Shown: piece by piece, positions 25,568-33,824 of the stretch | Numbering within the stretch: position 1 is the first letter of the stretch | Layout of the letters: every line of letters starts with the position of its first letter | From: Phycisphaeraceae bacterium | GTDB taxonomy: Bacteria > Planctomycetota > Phycisphaerae > Phycisphaerales > UBA1924 | NCBI GenBank assembly: GCA_019636675.1 | Contig: JAHBXC010000001.1 | Location: forward strand, 1,299,007-1,363,006 | Direction: 5' to 3' | DNA: 64,000 nucleotides | Program-made: the position numbers and the translations under genes | Notes under the pieces: generated by a model | Told to the model about the DNA's origin: nothing | Databases searched by the model: none | What the model saw: the letters and a program-made list of their open reading frames with translations, nothing else

Positions 25568-26251
25568 ATGCGACTGAACCCGATGATGCTGCCCGTCCTG
25601 TCCTGTGTCGCCGCGCTGGCCGGCCCGTCGGCGCTGGCCGTGCCTGTCCAGCCGGGCGATGTGGTGAACCTGAACGGAACGACCGCCGCCGCGGAGCCGT
25701 GGCTTGTGGGTGTGAACGCCGACGGCGCGAGCGCCTTCCCCTTCACGGTGCTGGACAACGGGGGGGTCCCGGTGTTCCAGGGCGTCTTCACTTCCGAGCC
25801 GCGCCGGTCCGACATTCTGGGGACGACCCGCGTTCGGTACCGGCTGCGCGACATGCAGGCGGTTGGGGATCGGCGCGTCGCGCGCGTCGACATCCTCGGG
25901 TTCGCCGGGCTGCAGACGAATGTCGAGTACCGCACCGACGGCATCGGCGTCATCGGGCCCAACCTCGCGTCGCGGGTCCACACGACGGGCGCGCAGATCA
26001 GCTTTATCTTCTCGAACCCCCTGCTGACGCCCGGCCTCGAATCTCGCTACTTCCATGTCCACAGCAACGGGGCGGCGTTCACCGAGACGGGGATCGTGCG
26101 CGTCGTGCTGAACACCGGCGAGTCGGCCATATTCGGCGGCGTGCACATCCCGGCGCTCACCGATTGCCCGAACGACGTGAACGGCGACGGCGTGATTAAC
26201 TTCGCCGACCTGAACAGCGTGCTGACGAGCTTCGGCAACGCGTGCCCGTGA
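25568..26251 (+). CDS. Secreted protein with C-terminal dockerin-like (GC-type) tail
   Basis: A 227-residue paralogue of the preceding secreted protein. The ATG follows AAGGAG at 8 nt. The signal peptide (1-24) ends ALA|VPV. The body begins VQPGDVVNLNGTTAAAEPWL, continues with beta-rich sequence and has VRVVLNTGESA at the same place as its relatives. The tail CPNDVNGDGVINFADLNSVL ends FGNACP. Divergence between paralogues is high in the body but low in the tail, as expected if the tail binds a common partner. No enzymatic motif is seen. Confidence 0.8.
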   Translation: MRLNPMMLPVLSCVAALAGPSALAVPVQPGDVVNLNGTTAAAEPWLVGVNADGASAFPFTVLDNGGVPVFQGVFTSEPRRSDILGTTRVRYRLRDMQAVGDRRVARVDILGFAGLQTNVEYRTDGIGVIGPNLASRVHTTGAQISFIFSNPLLTPGLESRYFHVHSNGAAFTETGIVRVVLNTGESAIFGGVHIPALTDCPNDVNGDGVINFADLNSVLTSFGNACP

Positions 26252-26433
26252 GCAACGACGGGGCGCCGAGCGGGCGAAGCATTTTTTGTCGGTGATCTTG
26301 AAGATCCAACCGTTTCGCCGGCCGTGCCTTGCGTGCGCGACCGGCGATTTTCTCATGAACTCCGTGTCGCGTTTCGCGACGCGTTCACGCGTGGTTGTGT
26401 GGCAAGGTACACACACCCACGGAGATCAGAACC

Positions 26434-27120
26434 ATGAAGAGATTCAGCATCACCCTCGCGCTGCTGTGCGTCGCCGGCGCGTCGGCGCACGCCGCCCCGC
26501 TGCCCCCCGGCTCGAACGATGTCTTCCTCCCCGGCACGAGTTTCGCGGGCCAGCCCGTGCTGGTGGGCCCGGCGGTCGCGAGCGCGACGCAGCCCTTCCA
26601 GATCTTCAGCGGGGGCGGCGCGCTGCTGTTCCAGGGCGAGCTGGTGCAGATCGTGCGCCGCTCCAACGCGACGAACACGCTCGGGTTTTACTACGCGATC
26701 CGCAACACGGTGTCGGGGCTCAACGGCGTGGTGGCGCGCGTCGAGGCCGAGCCGTTCACGGGCGTCGCGGTCGACGCGAACTGGATGACCGACAGCGTTG
26801 GCCTGGCGATGCCGAACTTCGCGGATCGCAACGGGTCGGGTTCGATCATCAATTACGACTTCCTGACGCCCCCGTTCTTCTCGGGCGCCGAGTCGCGCAT
26901 CTTCCTCGCGTTCACCGACGCGACCGAGGTCAACGACGACGGGTTCGTGACGATCTACCTGACCGGGGGCGAGTCTGTGACGCTGCCGGCGTTCGCGCCC
27001 GGGCGCCCGTGCCCGAGCTGTCGCGGCGACGTGAACGGCGACGGCGTGGTGGACTTCGCCGACCTCAACGAGGTGCTGGGCGCCTTCGGGACGGTCTGCC
27101 CCCCTCCGAGCGTTCCGTAA
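26434..27120 (+). CDS. Secreted protein with C-terminal dockerin-like tail, divergent member
   Basis: A 228-residue protein with a clear 20-residue signal peptide (MKRFS ... AHA|APLP). The body is beta-rich and contains QPFQIFSGGGALLFQGEL and VTIYLTGGES, which align with the relatives at 24648 and 25568. The tail CRGDVNGDGVVDFADLNEVL ends FGTVCPPPSVP, so the usual terminal CP is followed by five more residues. GGAG precedes the ATG at about 10 nt. The protein is probably cell-surface or secreted; the role is unknown. Confidence 0.78.
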   Translation: MKRFSITLALLCVAGASAHAAPLPPGSNDVFLPGTSFAGQPVLVGPAVASATQPFQIFSGGGALLFQGELVQIVRRSNATNTLGFYYAIRNTVSGLNGVVARVEAEPFTGVAVDANWMTDSVGLAMPNFADRNGSGSIINYDFLTPPFFSGAESRIFLAFTDATEVNDDGFVTIYLTGGESVTLPAFAPGRPCPSCRGDVNGDGVVDFADLNEVLGAFGTVCPPPSVP

Positions 27121-27170
27121 CGGATCGGCGCGCGCCGCGAGGGAGAGGCGGCGCATGATCGATGGAGAGC

Positions 27171-27203
27171 CCCGCGCCGCGGGAACGCGGCGCGGGCGCT
27201 TTA
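27171..27203. terminator. GC-rich hairpin between convergent genes
   Basis: CCCGCGCCGC, loop GGGAAC, GCGGCGCGGG, then CGCTTTAT. It lies between the dockerin-tailed gene (plus) and the DinB-family gene (minus), 50 nt after the former's stop. A 10-bp perfect stem with a weak T-run fits an intrinsic terminator for the plus strand. Confidence 0.6.
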
Positions 27204-27219
27204 TGAGGGGGGCTTTGCG

Positions 27220-27702
27220 TCAGGGGCTCATCGGCTTGCCGAGGCGCTCGCGTTTCTGGCGCGCGAAGCCGAGGTGGTGCTCGACATGCCAGACATAGCC
27301 CTCGAGGAGTTCGAGGAGGGTGACGATGCCGCGCTCGTTGTGCACGCCCTCGCGCGCGAACGCCGCGTCGGGCAGCGCGCGCAGGTGCTGGGCCATCAGG
27401 CGCCGCGAGCACTCGAACACCTCGCACACGAGGTCCAAGTCGAGCGCGTCGTAGGGCTGCTTCGCGACATACGCGTTCTCGTCGTAGCCGATCAGCAGGG
27501 GCTTCTCCATCGCAGCGATGCGGCGCATCCGGTCGTGCGCGACCAGGTCGCTGTCGAGCAGGTGGATCACCAGCTCCCGGATGCTCCACGCGCCCGGGCC
27601 CGGCTTGGCGCGCAGGTCGTCCTCGGTCAGCCCCTGGATCGCGGCGCGAAGCGCGGGCCCGCCCCGCTCGAAACGGTCGATGAGTGTTCTGTCCATGCCC
27701 AA
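27220..27702 (-). CDS. DinB-superfamily protein
   Basis: A 160-residue four-helix-bundle protein. GAWSIRELVIHLLDSD places a metal-ligand His at 47, and HVEHH (139-143) supplies the HxxxH pair expected in the DinB/YfiT metal-binding fold. Family members are thiol S-transferases (with bacillithiol, mycothiol or glutathione) or proteins of unknown activity, so the substrate cannot be stated. Start at ATG 27702 or at the second Met, two codons in. It stands alone between two secreted-protein genes. Confidence 0.82.
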   Translation of the reverse strand: MGMDRTLIDRFERGGPALRAAIQGLTEDDLRAKPGPGAWSIRELVIHLLDSDLVAHDRMRRIAAMEKPLLIGYDENAYVAKQPYDALDLDLVCEVFECSRRLMAQHLRALPDAAFAREGVHNERGIVTLLELLEGYVWHVEHHLGFARQKRERLGKPMSP

Positions 27703-27730
27703 GCGTACGGCGGCGCCGGGCCCGGGTTCG

Positions 27731-29098
27731 TCACCACCCGCACGACGCGCCGAACGCGCTCAGGACCAGGTTCAGATCGCTGAAGTTCACCACGCCGTCG
27801 GCGTTCAGGTCGCCCTGGTCCGTCGTGAGCCCGAAACTGCTCAGCACGACATTCAGGTCGGCGAAGTTGATCACGCCGTCGGCGTTCGCGTCGCCAACGC
27901 AGCCGAACTCGTCGGCCCCGATATCGACGGAATCGCCCACGACGCGCGGCCCGCCGAACAGGTCGGTCGCGACACCGGGCGCGACGAGCGCGTTGTCGCC
28001 CAGCCCGATGAGGGGCGAGCCGGGGGGAAGGCGTGGCTGGTCGTCGCGGGTCCCGATGAACCCGTCTGGCCCGGCGAGGTTCGCGAAGTTCGCCGGCAGG
28101 TTCACGTTGCCGTTCCCGGCGTAGATGTTGAGCCCGCTGATGGTGCTGTTGCGCACGGTGATGACGCCGGAGCCCTGGTTCCAGAACTGGCGGAGCTCCG
28201 AGGTCCCGGTGTTATCGCGGATGATCGAGTTGGAGACGACCGGGACCCCGCCGTTGTTGTAGAGCCCGGCGCCCACTCCCCCGCCCGACGCGACGACGAT
28301 GTTGTGCACGATCGTGCAGTTGGTGATCTCGCAGTTCTGGTTGACGTAGAACCCCCCGCCCGAAGCGGCGACGTTGTTGCCGATGTAGCAGTTGATGAAG
28401 CGGGGCGAGGTGGTGTAGGTCGCGACCGCGCCGCCCAGGCGCCCGGCGGCGTTGTACACGAAGAAGGTGTTGATGATGTCGATCTCGCCTGCGAAGGAGT
28501 TGAGCAGCGCGATGCCCCCGCCGTACCACTCGCACTGGTTCTCGCTGAAGACGCAGTCGCGCACGACGAACTTGGAGAACGCGGCGTTGAGCCCGCCGCC
28601 GTCGCGCCGGAAGTCGACATTGGCGCGCCCGCCCCGGATGGTGAGGCCCTCGATCACGACGCGCTCGACATTGCGGAGGAACACGACATTGACGGAGTTG
28701 TCGTCGCGGTTGGTGAAGTCATCGCCGTCGTCGCCGTTGAGATCGCCGTTGAGCACGGTGACGAAGGCGCGCGGGTCGCGGTCGTTCGGGTTCCCGCCCC
28801 CGGCCAGTCCTCGATAGCCGCCGCGGACCGTGACGCCCGAGCGTGGGGAGAAGGACCTGAGGCGATCGAGCCGCGCCGGGTCGGGGAGGTAATTGCCTTG
28901 CGCGACGAGGAGGACATCGCCGTCCTGGGCCGCGCCGAGCGCGTCGGCCAGTTCGGCGTAGGCGGTCGCCCACGAGGCGCCGTTGCCCCCGGCGGGCGCG
29001 GATGCCTCTACATAGATGGTCCCGGCGCCCGCCGAAGCCATCAGGACATGCGACAGTCCGAGAAACCCAGCCGGAACGATGCGACGCGTGAGAGCCAT
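27731..29098 (-). CDS. Secreted right-handed beta-helix protein with two dockerin-like tails
   Basis: A 455-residue exported protein; the signal peptide covers about 1-25. Residues 27-60 (IYVEASAPAGGNGASWATAYAEL) open a pectate-lyase-like beta-helix of repeated Asn/Gly-rich rungs (GGGIALLNSFAG, GGGFYVNQNCEITNC). SPLIGLGDN and SVDIGADEFG close it in the way of choice-of-anchor Q domains. Two dockerin-type loops follow in tandem: DANADGVINFADLNVVL and DLNADGVVNFSDLNLVL. A full dockerin needs two such loops, so this one may be complete. The role may be polysaccharide binding or adhesion; no lyase residues were identified. Confidence 0.82.
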   Translation of the reverse strand: MALTRRIVPAGFLGLSHVLMASAGAGTIYVEASAPAGGNGASWATAYAELADALGAAQDGDVLLVAQGNYLPDPARLDRLRSFSPRSGVTVRGGYRGLAGGGNPNDRDPRAFVTVLNGDLNGDDGDDFTNRDDNSVNVVFLRNVERVVIEGLTIRGGRANVDFRRDGGGLNAAFSKFVVRDCVFSENQCEWYGGGIALLNSFAGEIDIINTFFVYNAAGRLGGAVATYTTSPRFINCYIGNNVAASGGGFYVNQNCEITNCTIVHNIVVASGGGVGAGLYNNGGVPVVSNSIIRDNTGTSELRQFWNQGSGVITVRNSTISGLNIYAGNGNVNLPANFANLAGPDGFIGTRDDQPRLPPGSPLIGLGDNALVAPGVATDLFGGPRVVGDSVDIGADEFGCVGDANADGVINFADLNVVLSSFGLTTDQGDLNADGVVNFSDLNLVLSAFGASCGW

Positions 29099-29200
29099 GC
29101 TGCTGAATCTCCAAAGGGCGACCCGGCGCAGAACGGGCGCGCCGGCCGGGGATCAATCCGGCGTGGGCCGGCGACGCCCGACACGCACGGTGCGTGTTTT

Positions 29201-29626
29201 TCACACGCCCCGGAGAATCAGCATCGCCCAGTTGCCCAGAAACGCCCCGACCACGAAGGCCCACGCGCCGACGCGCAGCCAGCCCGGCGCGTCGACGACG
29301 AGGCGCCTCCCGAGCCCGAGCCGGAGCACAAGCCACCCGGCAAGCCACGCGAGCGCGACGGCGAGGAACGGGTTGATGAGGATCGCGTCGAGCGGGTCGC
29401 CTCGCAGCGCGGCGGCTGCCATGCGCGTCCCGCCGCAGGTCGCGCAGGGGACCTCGGTCACGCGCTTGAAGAGGCACAGCGCCGGGGCGCGCGAAGGGTC
29501 AATCCATCCCCACGCGGTGAGGAGAACTCCTGCGCCGACGAGGATGGTCCAGAGCCCGAGCGCAACGACCCCGAACCACGGAAGGCCGACGGCTCGATCC
29601 ACGCGTTCGAGGCGCACACGCATCAT
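29201..29626 (-). CDS. DUF2752 membrane protein
   Basis: A 141-residue protein with three predicted membrane helices (about 20-42, 86-104 and 118-138). The DUF2752 signature is clear: LCLFKRVTEVPCATCGGTRMAAAALRGD, with the paired Cys of PCATCG, followed by an Asn-Pro (INPFLA) at the start of the next helix. The function of the family is unknown; it is often encoded near small membrane proteins such as the DUF4190-like one just upstream, with which it probably forms an operon (38-nt gap). Confidence 0.85.
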   Translation of the reverse strand: MMRVRLERVDRAVGLPWFGVVALGLWTILVGAGVLLTAWGWIDPSRAPALCLFKRVTEVPCATCGGTRMAAAALRGDPLDAILINPFLAVALAWLAGWLVLRLGLGRRLVVDAPGWLRVGAWAFVVGAFLGNWAMLILRGV

Positions 29627-29663
29627 CGGTCACCCGGCGAGCACGGGCGTGGGGTCGTCGCGG

Positions 29664-29972
29664 TCACGGCCCCTGGCTTGCGGCGCCGGCGATGGCGCCC
29701 AGGATGGCAAGTCCGAAGAAGACCGCCACGAAAACGATCCCGATGAGCTGGAGCACGACGGCGATGATGCCGCAGATCTTCCCGGCCTGCGTGAGGCCTC
29801 TGCCCTCGGGGTCCATGTGCCCGGCGTCCATCTGGCGCAGGTCGGCGCCGCCCATGACCCAGGCGGCGATCCCGAAGAGGAAGCAGAGGACGAGCCCGAG
29901 GATGCCGAAGACGAGCACAAGCACGCCGCGATGGGGGCGCATCCCGGCTGGAGAGTGAGAATATTGGTTCAC
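29664..29972 (-). CDS. DUF4190-like small membrane protein
   Basis: A 102-residue protein with two hydrophobic segments (about 16-41 and 69-97) around a polar loop, WVMGGADLRQMDAGHMDPEGRGLTQAGKICG. That loop pattern (W-x-G-x-x-D-L plus a GRG-T-x-A-G-K turn before the second helix) is typical of DUF4190-type proteins. A GGAGTCG lies upstream of the ATG. The function is unknown. It is followed by the DUF2752 gene. Confidence 0.75.
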   Translation of the reverse strand: MNQYSHSPAGMRPHRGVLVLVFGILGLVLCFLFGIAAWVMGGADLRQMDAGHMDPEGRGLTQAGKICGIIAVVLQLIGIVFVAVFFGLAILGAIAGAASQGP

Positions 29973-30109
29973 GCGGCGACTCCTGAACGGTGTCGCGCCG
30001 GCCGACCAGGCGCGGCGCGGACTCTGGTGAACCTACCTCAAGAGCCCCCCCCTCGCAAGGGGGTATGGGCGACGGCCTGGGTCGAGCGCCTGCCCCCTAC
30101 CCTTCGCCC

Positions 30110-30751
30110 ATGCGGATCATCGGAGGCGAGCACCGCTCGCGGAAACTGAAGTCCCCGCCCGACACGGCGGCGGCGCGTCCCATGCCAGCGATGGTCAAGG
30201 AGGCGTTGTTCACTCTGCTGCGAGGGCACTACGACGACGCCGGGGTGCTGGACCTGTTCGCCGGGAGCGGCGCGATCGGGCTGGAGGCGGTCTCGCGCGG
30301 CGCGAGAGAATGCGTCTTCGTCGAGAAGGAACGCGCCTCGGCCCGGGTGATCGGCGAGAACATCGCCGAGCTTGGCGTGGGGGACCGCTGCCGCGTGATC
30401 TCGGGCGACGCGCTGGGCGCGTCGATCGTGGCGAGCGCGCCGCGCCCGCTGCATCTGGTGTTCATGGACCCGCCGTACGCGCTGATGGAAACCGAGATCG
30501 GTCGCCAGAGGGTGTTCGCGCAGGCGTCGCGACTGATCCGGCTGCTCGACGACGACGGGTTCCTGGTGCTGCGCACGCCCTGGCCCATGATCCTGGCGGA
30601 CAAGACGACGCCCTCGCTGAAGATCGACGACGCGGAGGGTCCCGAGACGCACGCGTACGGGACGACGGCGATCCACCTCTACGCGAAGGCCGGCGTGCCG
30701 CACGCCGACGAACGCGCGCCGGTGGATTATGTCGAGGACGAGGCGGAGTAG
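30110..30751 (+). CDS. rsmD: 16S rRNA (guanine966-N2)-methyltransferase RsmD
   Basis: A 213-residue SAM-dependent methyltransferase. MRIIGGEHRSRKL is the family's N-terminus, VLDLFAGSGAIGLEAVSRGA is SAM motif I, and FMDPPYA is the catalytic DPPY motif IV. The family modifies G966 in the 30S head during assembly. The C-terminal ~25 residues are an acidic extension. The stop is followed after 4 nt by a heptamer array. Confidence 0.92.
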   Translation: MRIIGGEHRSRKLKSPPDTAAARPMPAMVKEALFTLLRGHYDDAGVLDLFAGSGAIGLEAVSRGARECVFVEKERASARVIGENIAELGVGDRCRVISGDALGASIVASAPRPLHLVFMDPPYALMETEIGRQRVFAQASRLIRLLDDDGFLVLRTPWPMILADKTTPSLKIDDAEGPETHAYGTTAIHLYAKAGVPHADERAPVDYVEDEAE

Positions 30752-30755
30752 AGAA

Positions 30756-30804
30756 GGCAATGGGCAATGGGCAATGGGCAATAGGAAGCAGGAAGAGGCA
30801 GTGG
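30756..30804. repeat. Tandem heptamer array after rsmD
   Basis: Seven-base units in register: GGCAATG three times, GGCAATA, GGAAGCA, GGAAGAG, GCAGTGG. It starts 4 nt after the rsmD stop. It is the same kind of array as at 14978, 16545, 16708 and 47500, with different unit sequences. Confidence 0.85.
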
Positions 30805-30847
30805 GGTCTGGGTCTGATGCCTGCGTGACGCGGTACACTGCCCCCGC

Positions 30848-32116
30848 ATGAGCACGCCCCGAGAGTTCGCGACGCGGATCGTCGCGCGTCTGCGCGACGC
30901 CGGGCATGTCGCGTATTTCGCGGGCGGGTGCGTGCGCGACGAACTGCTGGGGCTGTCGCCCAAGGATTACGACGTGGCGACCAGCGCGACGCCCGACGAG
31001 GTGCGCCCGCTCTTCCGGCGCGTCAACGAGGTGGGCGTCTCGTTCGGCGTCATGCTCGTGCGCGAGCAGGACATCACGGTCGAGGTCGCGACCTTCCGCG
31101 AGGAATCCGGGTATTCCGACAGCCGGCGCCCCGACGAGGTGCGCTTCAGCGACGCGAACGCCGACGCGAAGCGGCGCGACTACACGATCAACGCGCTGTT
31201 CCTCGACCCGCTCGACACGCGCGACGACCCGCGAGGGCGCGTGCTGGACCTGGTGGGCGGGCTCGACGACCTGAACCGCAAAGTTATCCGCGCCGTGGGC
31301 GACCCGGACGCGCGCCTCTCCGAAGACCACCTGCGCGCGCTGCGCGGCGTGCGCCTCGCGGCCCGCCTCGGATTCACGATCGAGCCCGCGACCGGCGAGG
31401 CGATCTCGCGCCACGCGACGCAACTCGCCGGCGTGTCGCGCGAGCGCGTGGGCGACGAGCTGCGCAAGATGCTCACCCACCCCACGCGCGCCGCAGCGGC
31501 CGAACTGCTCCAGCGTCTGCGCCTCGACGGGCCGACGCTCGACGAGTCGAGCCGGCCGGCGCACCTGTCGTCGCTCCGCGCGATGCCCGGCGACGCGCCC
31601 TTCGGCGCGTGCCTTGGCGCGTGGGTGGTCGATCGCGTGCACGCGTCGGGCCAGGGGCTCGACGCGCTTGCCCTGGATCGCGCCCTTGCCCAGACCCCCT
31701 CGCGCCTGCGCGCCGCGCTGTGCCTGAGCAACGACGAGCGCGATTGCCTGCGCGACACACTCGCGCTCACGCGAGAGATCGCCGAGGGATGGGCGGCGCG
31801 CAGCGTCGCGGGGCGCAAGCGGCTCGCGTCGCGCCAGGCGTTCACCGGCGCCCTGTGCGTCGTCTCGGGGCGCGACGGCGCGCTGGCGGCGACGGTCCTC
31901 GCCGATGTCGCGGCGCTGGCCGCGACCCCCTCGGGCCTGGCCCCCACTCCCCTGACCACCGGGGACGACCTCGTCGAACGCGGGTTCCAGCCCGGCCCTC
32001 GGTTCAAGCAGGCGCTGGAGGCGGCCTACGACGCGCAGCTGGAGGGACGCATCCGGACTCGCGAGGAGGCGATCGACCTGTGCGCACGGGTGCTGGCGAC
32101 CGGCGAACACGGCTGA
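30848..32116 (+). CDS. CCA tRNA nucleotidyltransferase / poly(A) polymerase family
   Basis: A 422-residue class II nucleotidyltransferase. AYFAGGCVRDELLGLSPKDYDVAT holds the GG/VRD signature and the metal-binding DxD-type pair. RRDYTINALFLDP, LSEDHLRALRGVRLAARLGF and the following helical neck complete the head and neck domains. The remainder (about 215-422) is an Ala/Arg-rich helical body without an HD domain. It adds CCA to tRNA 3' ends, or A-tails to RNA; the two activities cannot be separated by sequence here. A separate CCA enzyme elsewhere cannot be excluded. Confidence 0.88.
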   Translation: MSTPREFATRIVARLRDAGHVAYFAGGCVRDELLGLSPKDYDVATSATPDEVRPLFRRVNEVGVSFGVMLVREQDITVEVATFREESGYSDSRRPDEVRFSDANADAKRRDYTINALFLDPLDTRDDPRGRVLDLVGGLDDLNRKVIRAVGDPDARLSEDHLRALRGVRLAARLGFTIEPATGEAISRHATQLAGVSRERVGDELRKMLTHPTRAAAAELLQRLRLDGPTLDESSRPAHLSSLRAMPGDAPFGACLGAWVVDRVHASGQGLDALALDRALAQTPSRLRAALCLSNDERDCLRDTLALTREIAEGWAARSVAGRKRLASRQAFTGALCVVSGRDGALAATVLADVAALAATPSGLAPTPLTTGDDLVERGFQPGPRFKQALEAAYDAQLEGRIRTREEAIDLCARVLATGEHG

Positions 32117-32319
32117 TCCCGGAACACCGCCGGCCCGGGCGCGTTCTATTGATGAGCAGATCACGCCGCTGGGCGCGAGCACGCTGAACCGGTCCAGCGC
32201 TCGCCCGTATACTTGGCGATGCAGAGCCCCGGGCCGTGGGGGTGGTCTGCGCCCTCGGTCCAATCCCCGGTCGAAGCCCCGGTCCAGCCCCATCCCCTCA
32301 CGCGAGGAGATCGTTCCCG

Positions 32320-33750
32320 ATGCGATCCATGACGCAGCCGATCCTGACCGTCCGTTCTCTGTTCCGGTCGATGACCGCGATCGCCGCCGCGTCTCTGGTC
32401 GCCGTGGGCGCGATGAGCGCGACCGCCCCCCAGGCGTCGGCGCAGCAGCCGGCGCGAGGGGCCAAGGCCGAGGCGGCCAGGGTGGTCGACCGGATCGTCT
32501 TCCGGAACGGGCGGACCGTCGAGGGCGAGATCCTCGAGGAAACAGACACGACCATCCAGATGCGGATCGTCGTCGCCGGGATCTCGACCGTGACGACCTA
32601 CGCCAAGTCCGAGCTGCTGGAGATCCAGCGCGGCGCCGCGGAGCAGGAAGCCCCACCGGCCCCGGCCGCGGCCCCCGGGTCGACGCGCCAGAGCGATCGC
32701 GCCCGTGATCGCGACGCGAGGCGCGATGTCGCCGAGGACGCTCCGCGCGTGGCGCACTTCAAGGTCGAGGGCCAGTTCGGGCGCGATGTGAGCCAGACGC
32801 CGCTGCTCCAGGCGTTCGAGCGCGCCCGTTCCGTGTCCCCGGACGTCATCATCATCGAGATGGACAGCGAGTCTCGCGGCGGGTTCGACGGGCTGTTCGT
32901 CGCCAACATCGAGCGCATGACGCCGGCGATCGAGCAGGCCATCGCCAACGGCCAGCGCGTGGTCTTCTGGATCAAGAAGGCCCAGGGCGGCGCGGCGTTC
33001 CTGCCCTTCGTCAGCCCCGAGATCTATTTCCAGAACGACGGTCGCCTGGGCGGGATCGGCACCCTCCAGAGCTTCGACATGGGCAACAAGCGCGTGAACG
33101 AGAAGCAGATCTCCCTGCGACTCGGCCACGCCGAGGGCCTGGCGATCACGGGCGGCTACGCCCCCGAACTCATCCGCGCCATGGCGCGCCAGGACTACTG
33201 GCTCGCGTTCCGCATCCGCGGCGGCGAGATCGAGTACATGCAGCGCCAGCCCACCGACGCCGAACTCTCCGAGGGCTGGATCGTCCTCTCCGACGACGGG
33301 CAGGGCTCCAACAAGGACAAGATGGAAGACATCGTGCGCGGGCGCGGCAACGACGTGCTGAACCTCAACGCCGAGCGCGCCCTCCAGCTCAATGTCTCCA
33401 AGGGCACCGCCAACACCCTCGAGGACCTCGCGTTCCAGCTCGGCTACGGGCGGGATTTCCAGAAGGTCGAGATCGACTCGCAGCGCATCCTCAGCGACTG
33501 GGCCACCCGCGTGGATCGCGCCGAAGAGACCATCCAGCGCACCCTCAAGGACCTCGAGGCGCACACGCAGCGCGGCGGGAACACCCGCGACCCGCGCCGC
33601 GCTATCGGCGAGGAGATCCGACTCCTCCAGCAGCTGCGCAGCACCCTGGGACAGTTCGAAGAGATCTTCGACCCAGACGGCTCGCAGCGCGCCCAGATCG
33701 ACGTGCGCATCGCCGAGCTGCGCCTCCAGCTGCAGCGCATGAACCGCTGA
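32320..33750 (+). CDS. Secreted ClpP/NfeD-like protein lacking the nucleophile
   Basis: A 476-residue exported protein. The ATG follows GAGGAGA; the signal peptide is at about 1-42 (ASA|QQ). Residues 55-104 form a small beta domain (DRIVFRNGRTVEGEIL) shared with the next gene. A Pro/Ala linker precedes a crotonase/ClpP-like fold: VIIIEMDSESRGGF, then RVVFWIKKAQGGAAFLPFVSPEIYF, then a Gly-rich turn. Where the paralogue has Ser204 (WIESAISAAAM) this protein has Gly223, so it is probably not a peptidase. The C-terminal ~100 residues are helical and charged. It forms a tandem pair with the following gene, 74 nt away. Confidence 0.7.
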   Translation: MRSMTQPILTVRSLFRSMTAIAAASLVAVGAMSATAPQASAQQPARGAKAEAARVVDRIVFRNGRTVEGEILEETDTTIQMRIVVAGISTVTTYAKSELLEIQRGAAEQEAPPAPAAAPGSTRQSDRARDRDARRDVAEDAPRVAHFKVEGQFGRDVSQTPLLQAFERARSVSPDVIIIEMDSESRGGFDGLFVANIERMTPAIEQAIANGQRVVFWIKKAQGGAAFLPFVSPEIYFQNDGRLGGIGTLQSFDMGNKRVNEKQISLRLGHAEGLAITGGYAPELIRAMARQDYWLAFRIRGGEIEYMQRQPTDAELSEGWIVLSDDGQGSNKDKMEDIVRGRGNDVLNLNAERALQLNVSKGTANTLEDLAFQLGYGRDFQKVEIDSQRILSDWATRVDRAEETIQRTLKDLEAHTQRGGNTRDPRRAIGEEIRLLQQLRSTLGQFEEIFDPDGSQRAQIDVRIAELRLQLQRMNR

Positions 33751-33824
33751 TCACCCCCGACGCCCCCGACGCGCCCTCGCACACGAACACGACTCACTCC
33801 CTCTCTCGCCCGGAGTCCGACCGA

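Noticed and set aside
29181..29201. Terminator ACACGCA-CGG-TGCGTGT-TTTT
   Set aside because: It is oriented for the plus strand, where no gene ends; the flanking genes are on the minus strand, so its role is unclear.
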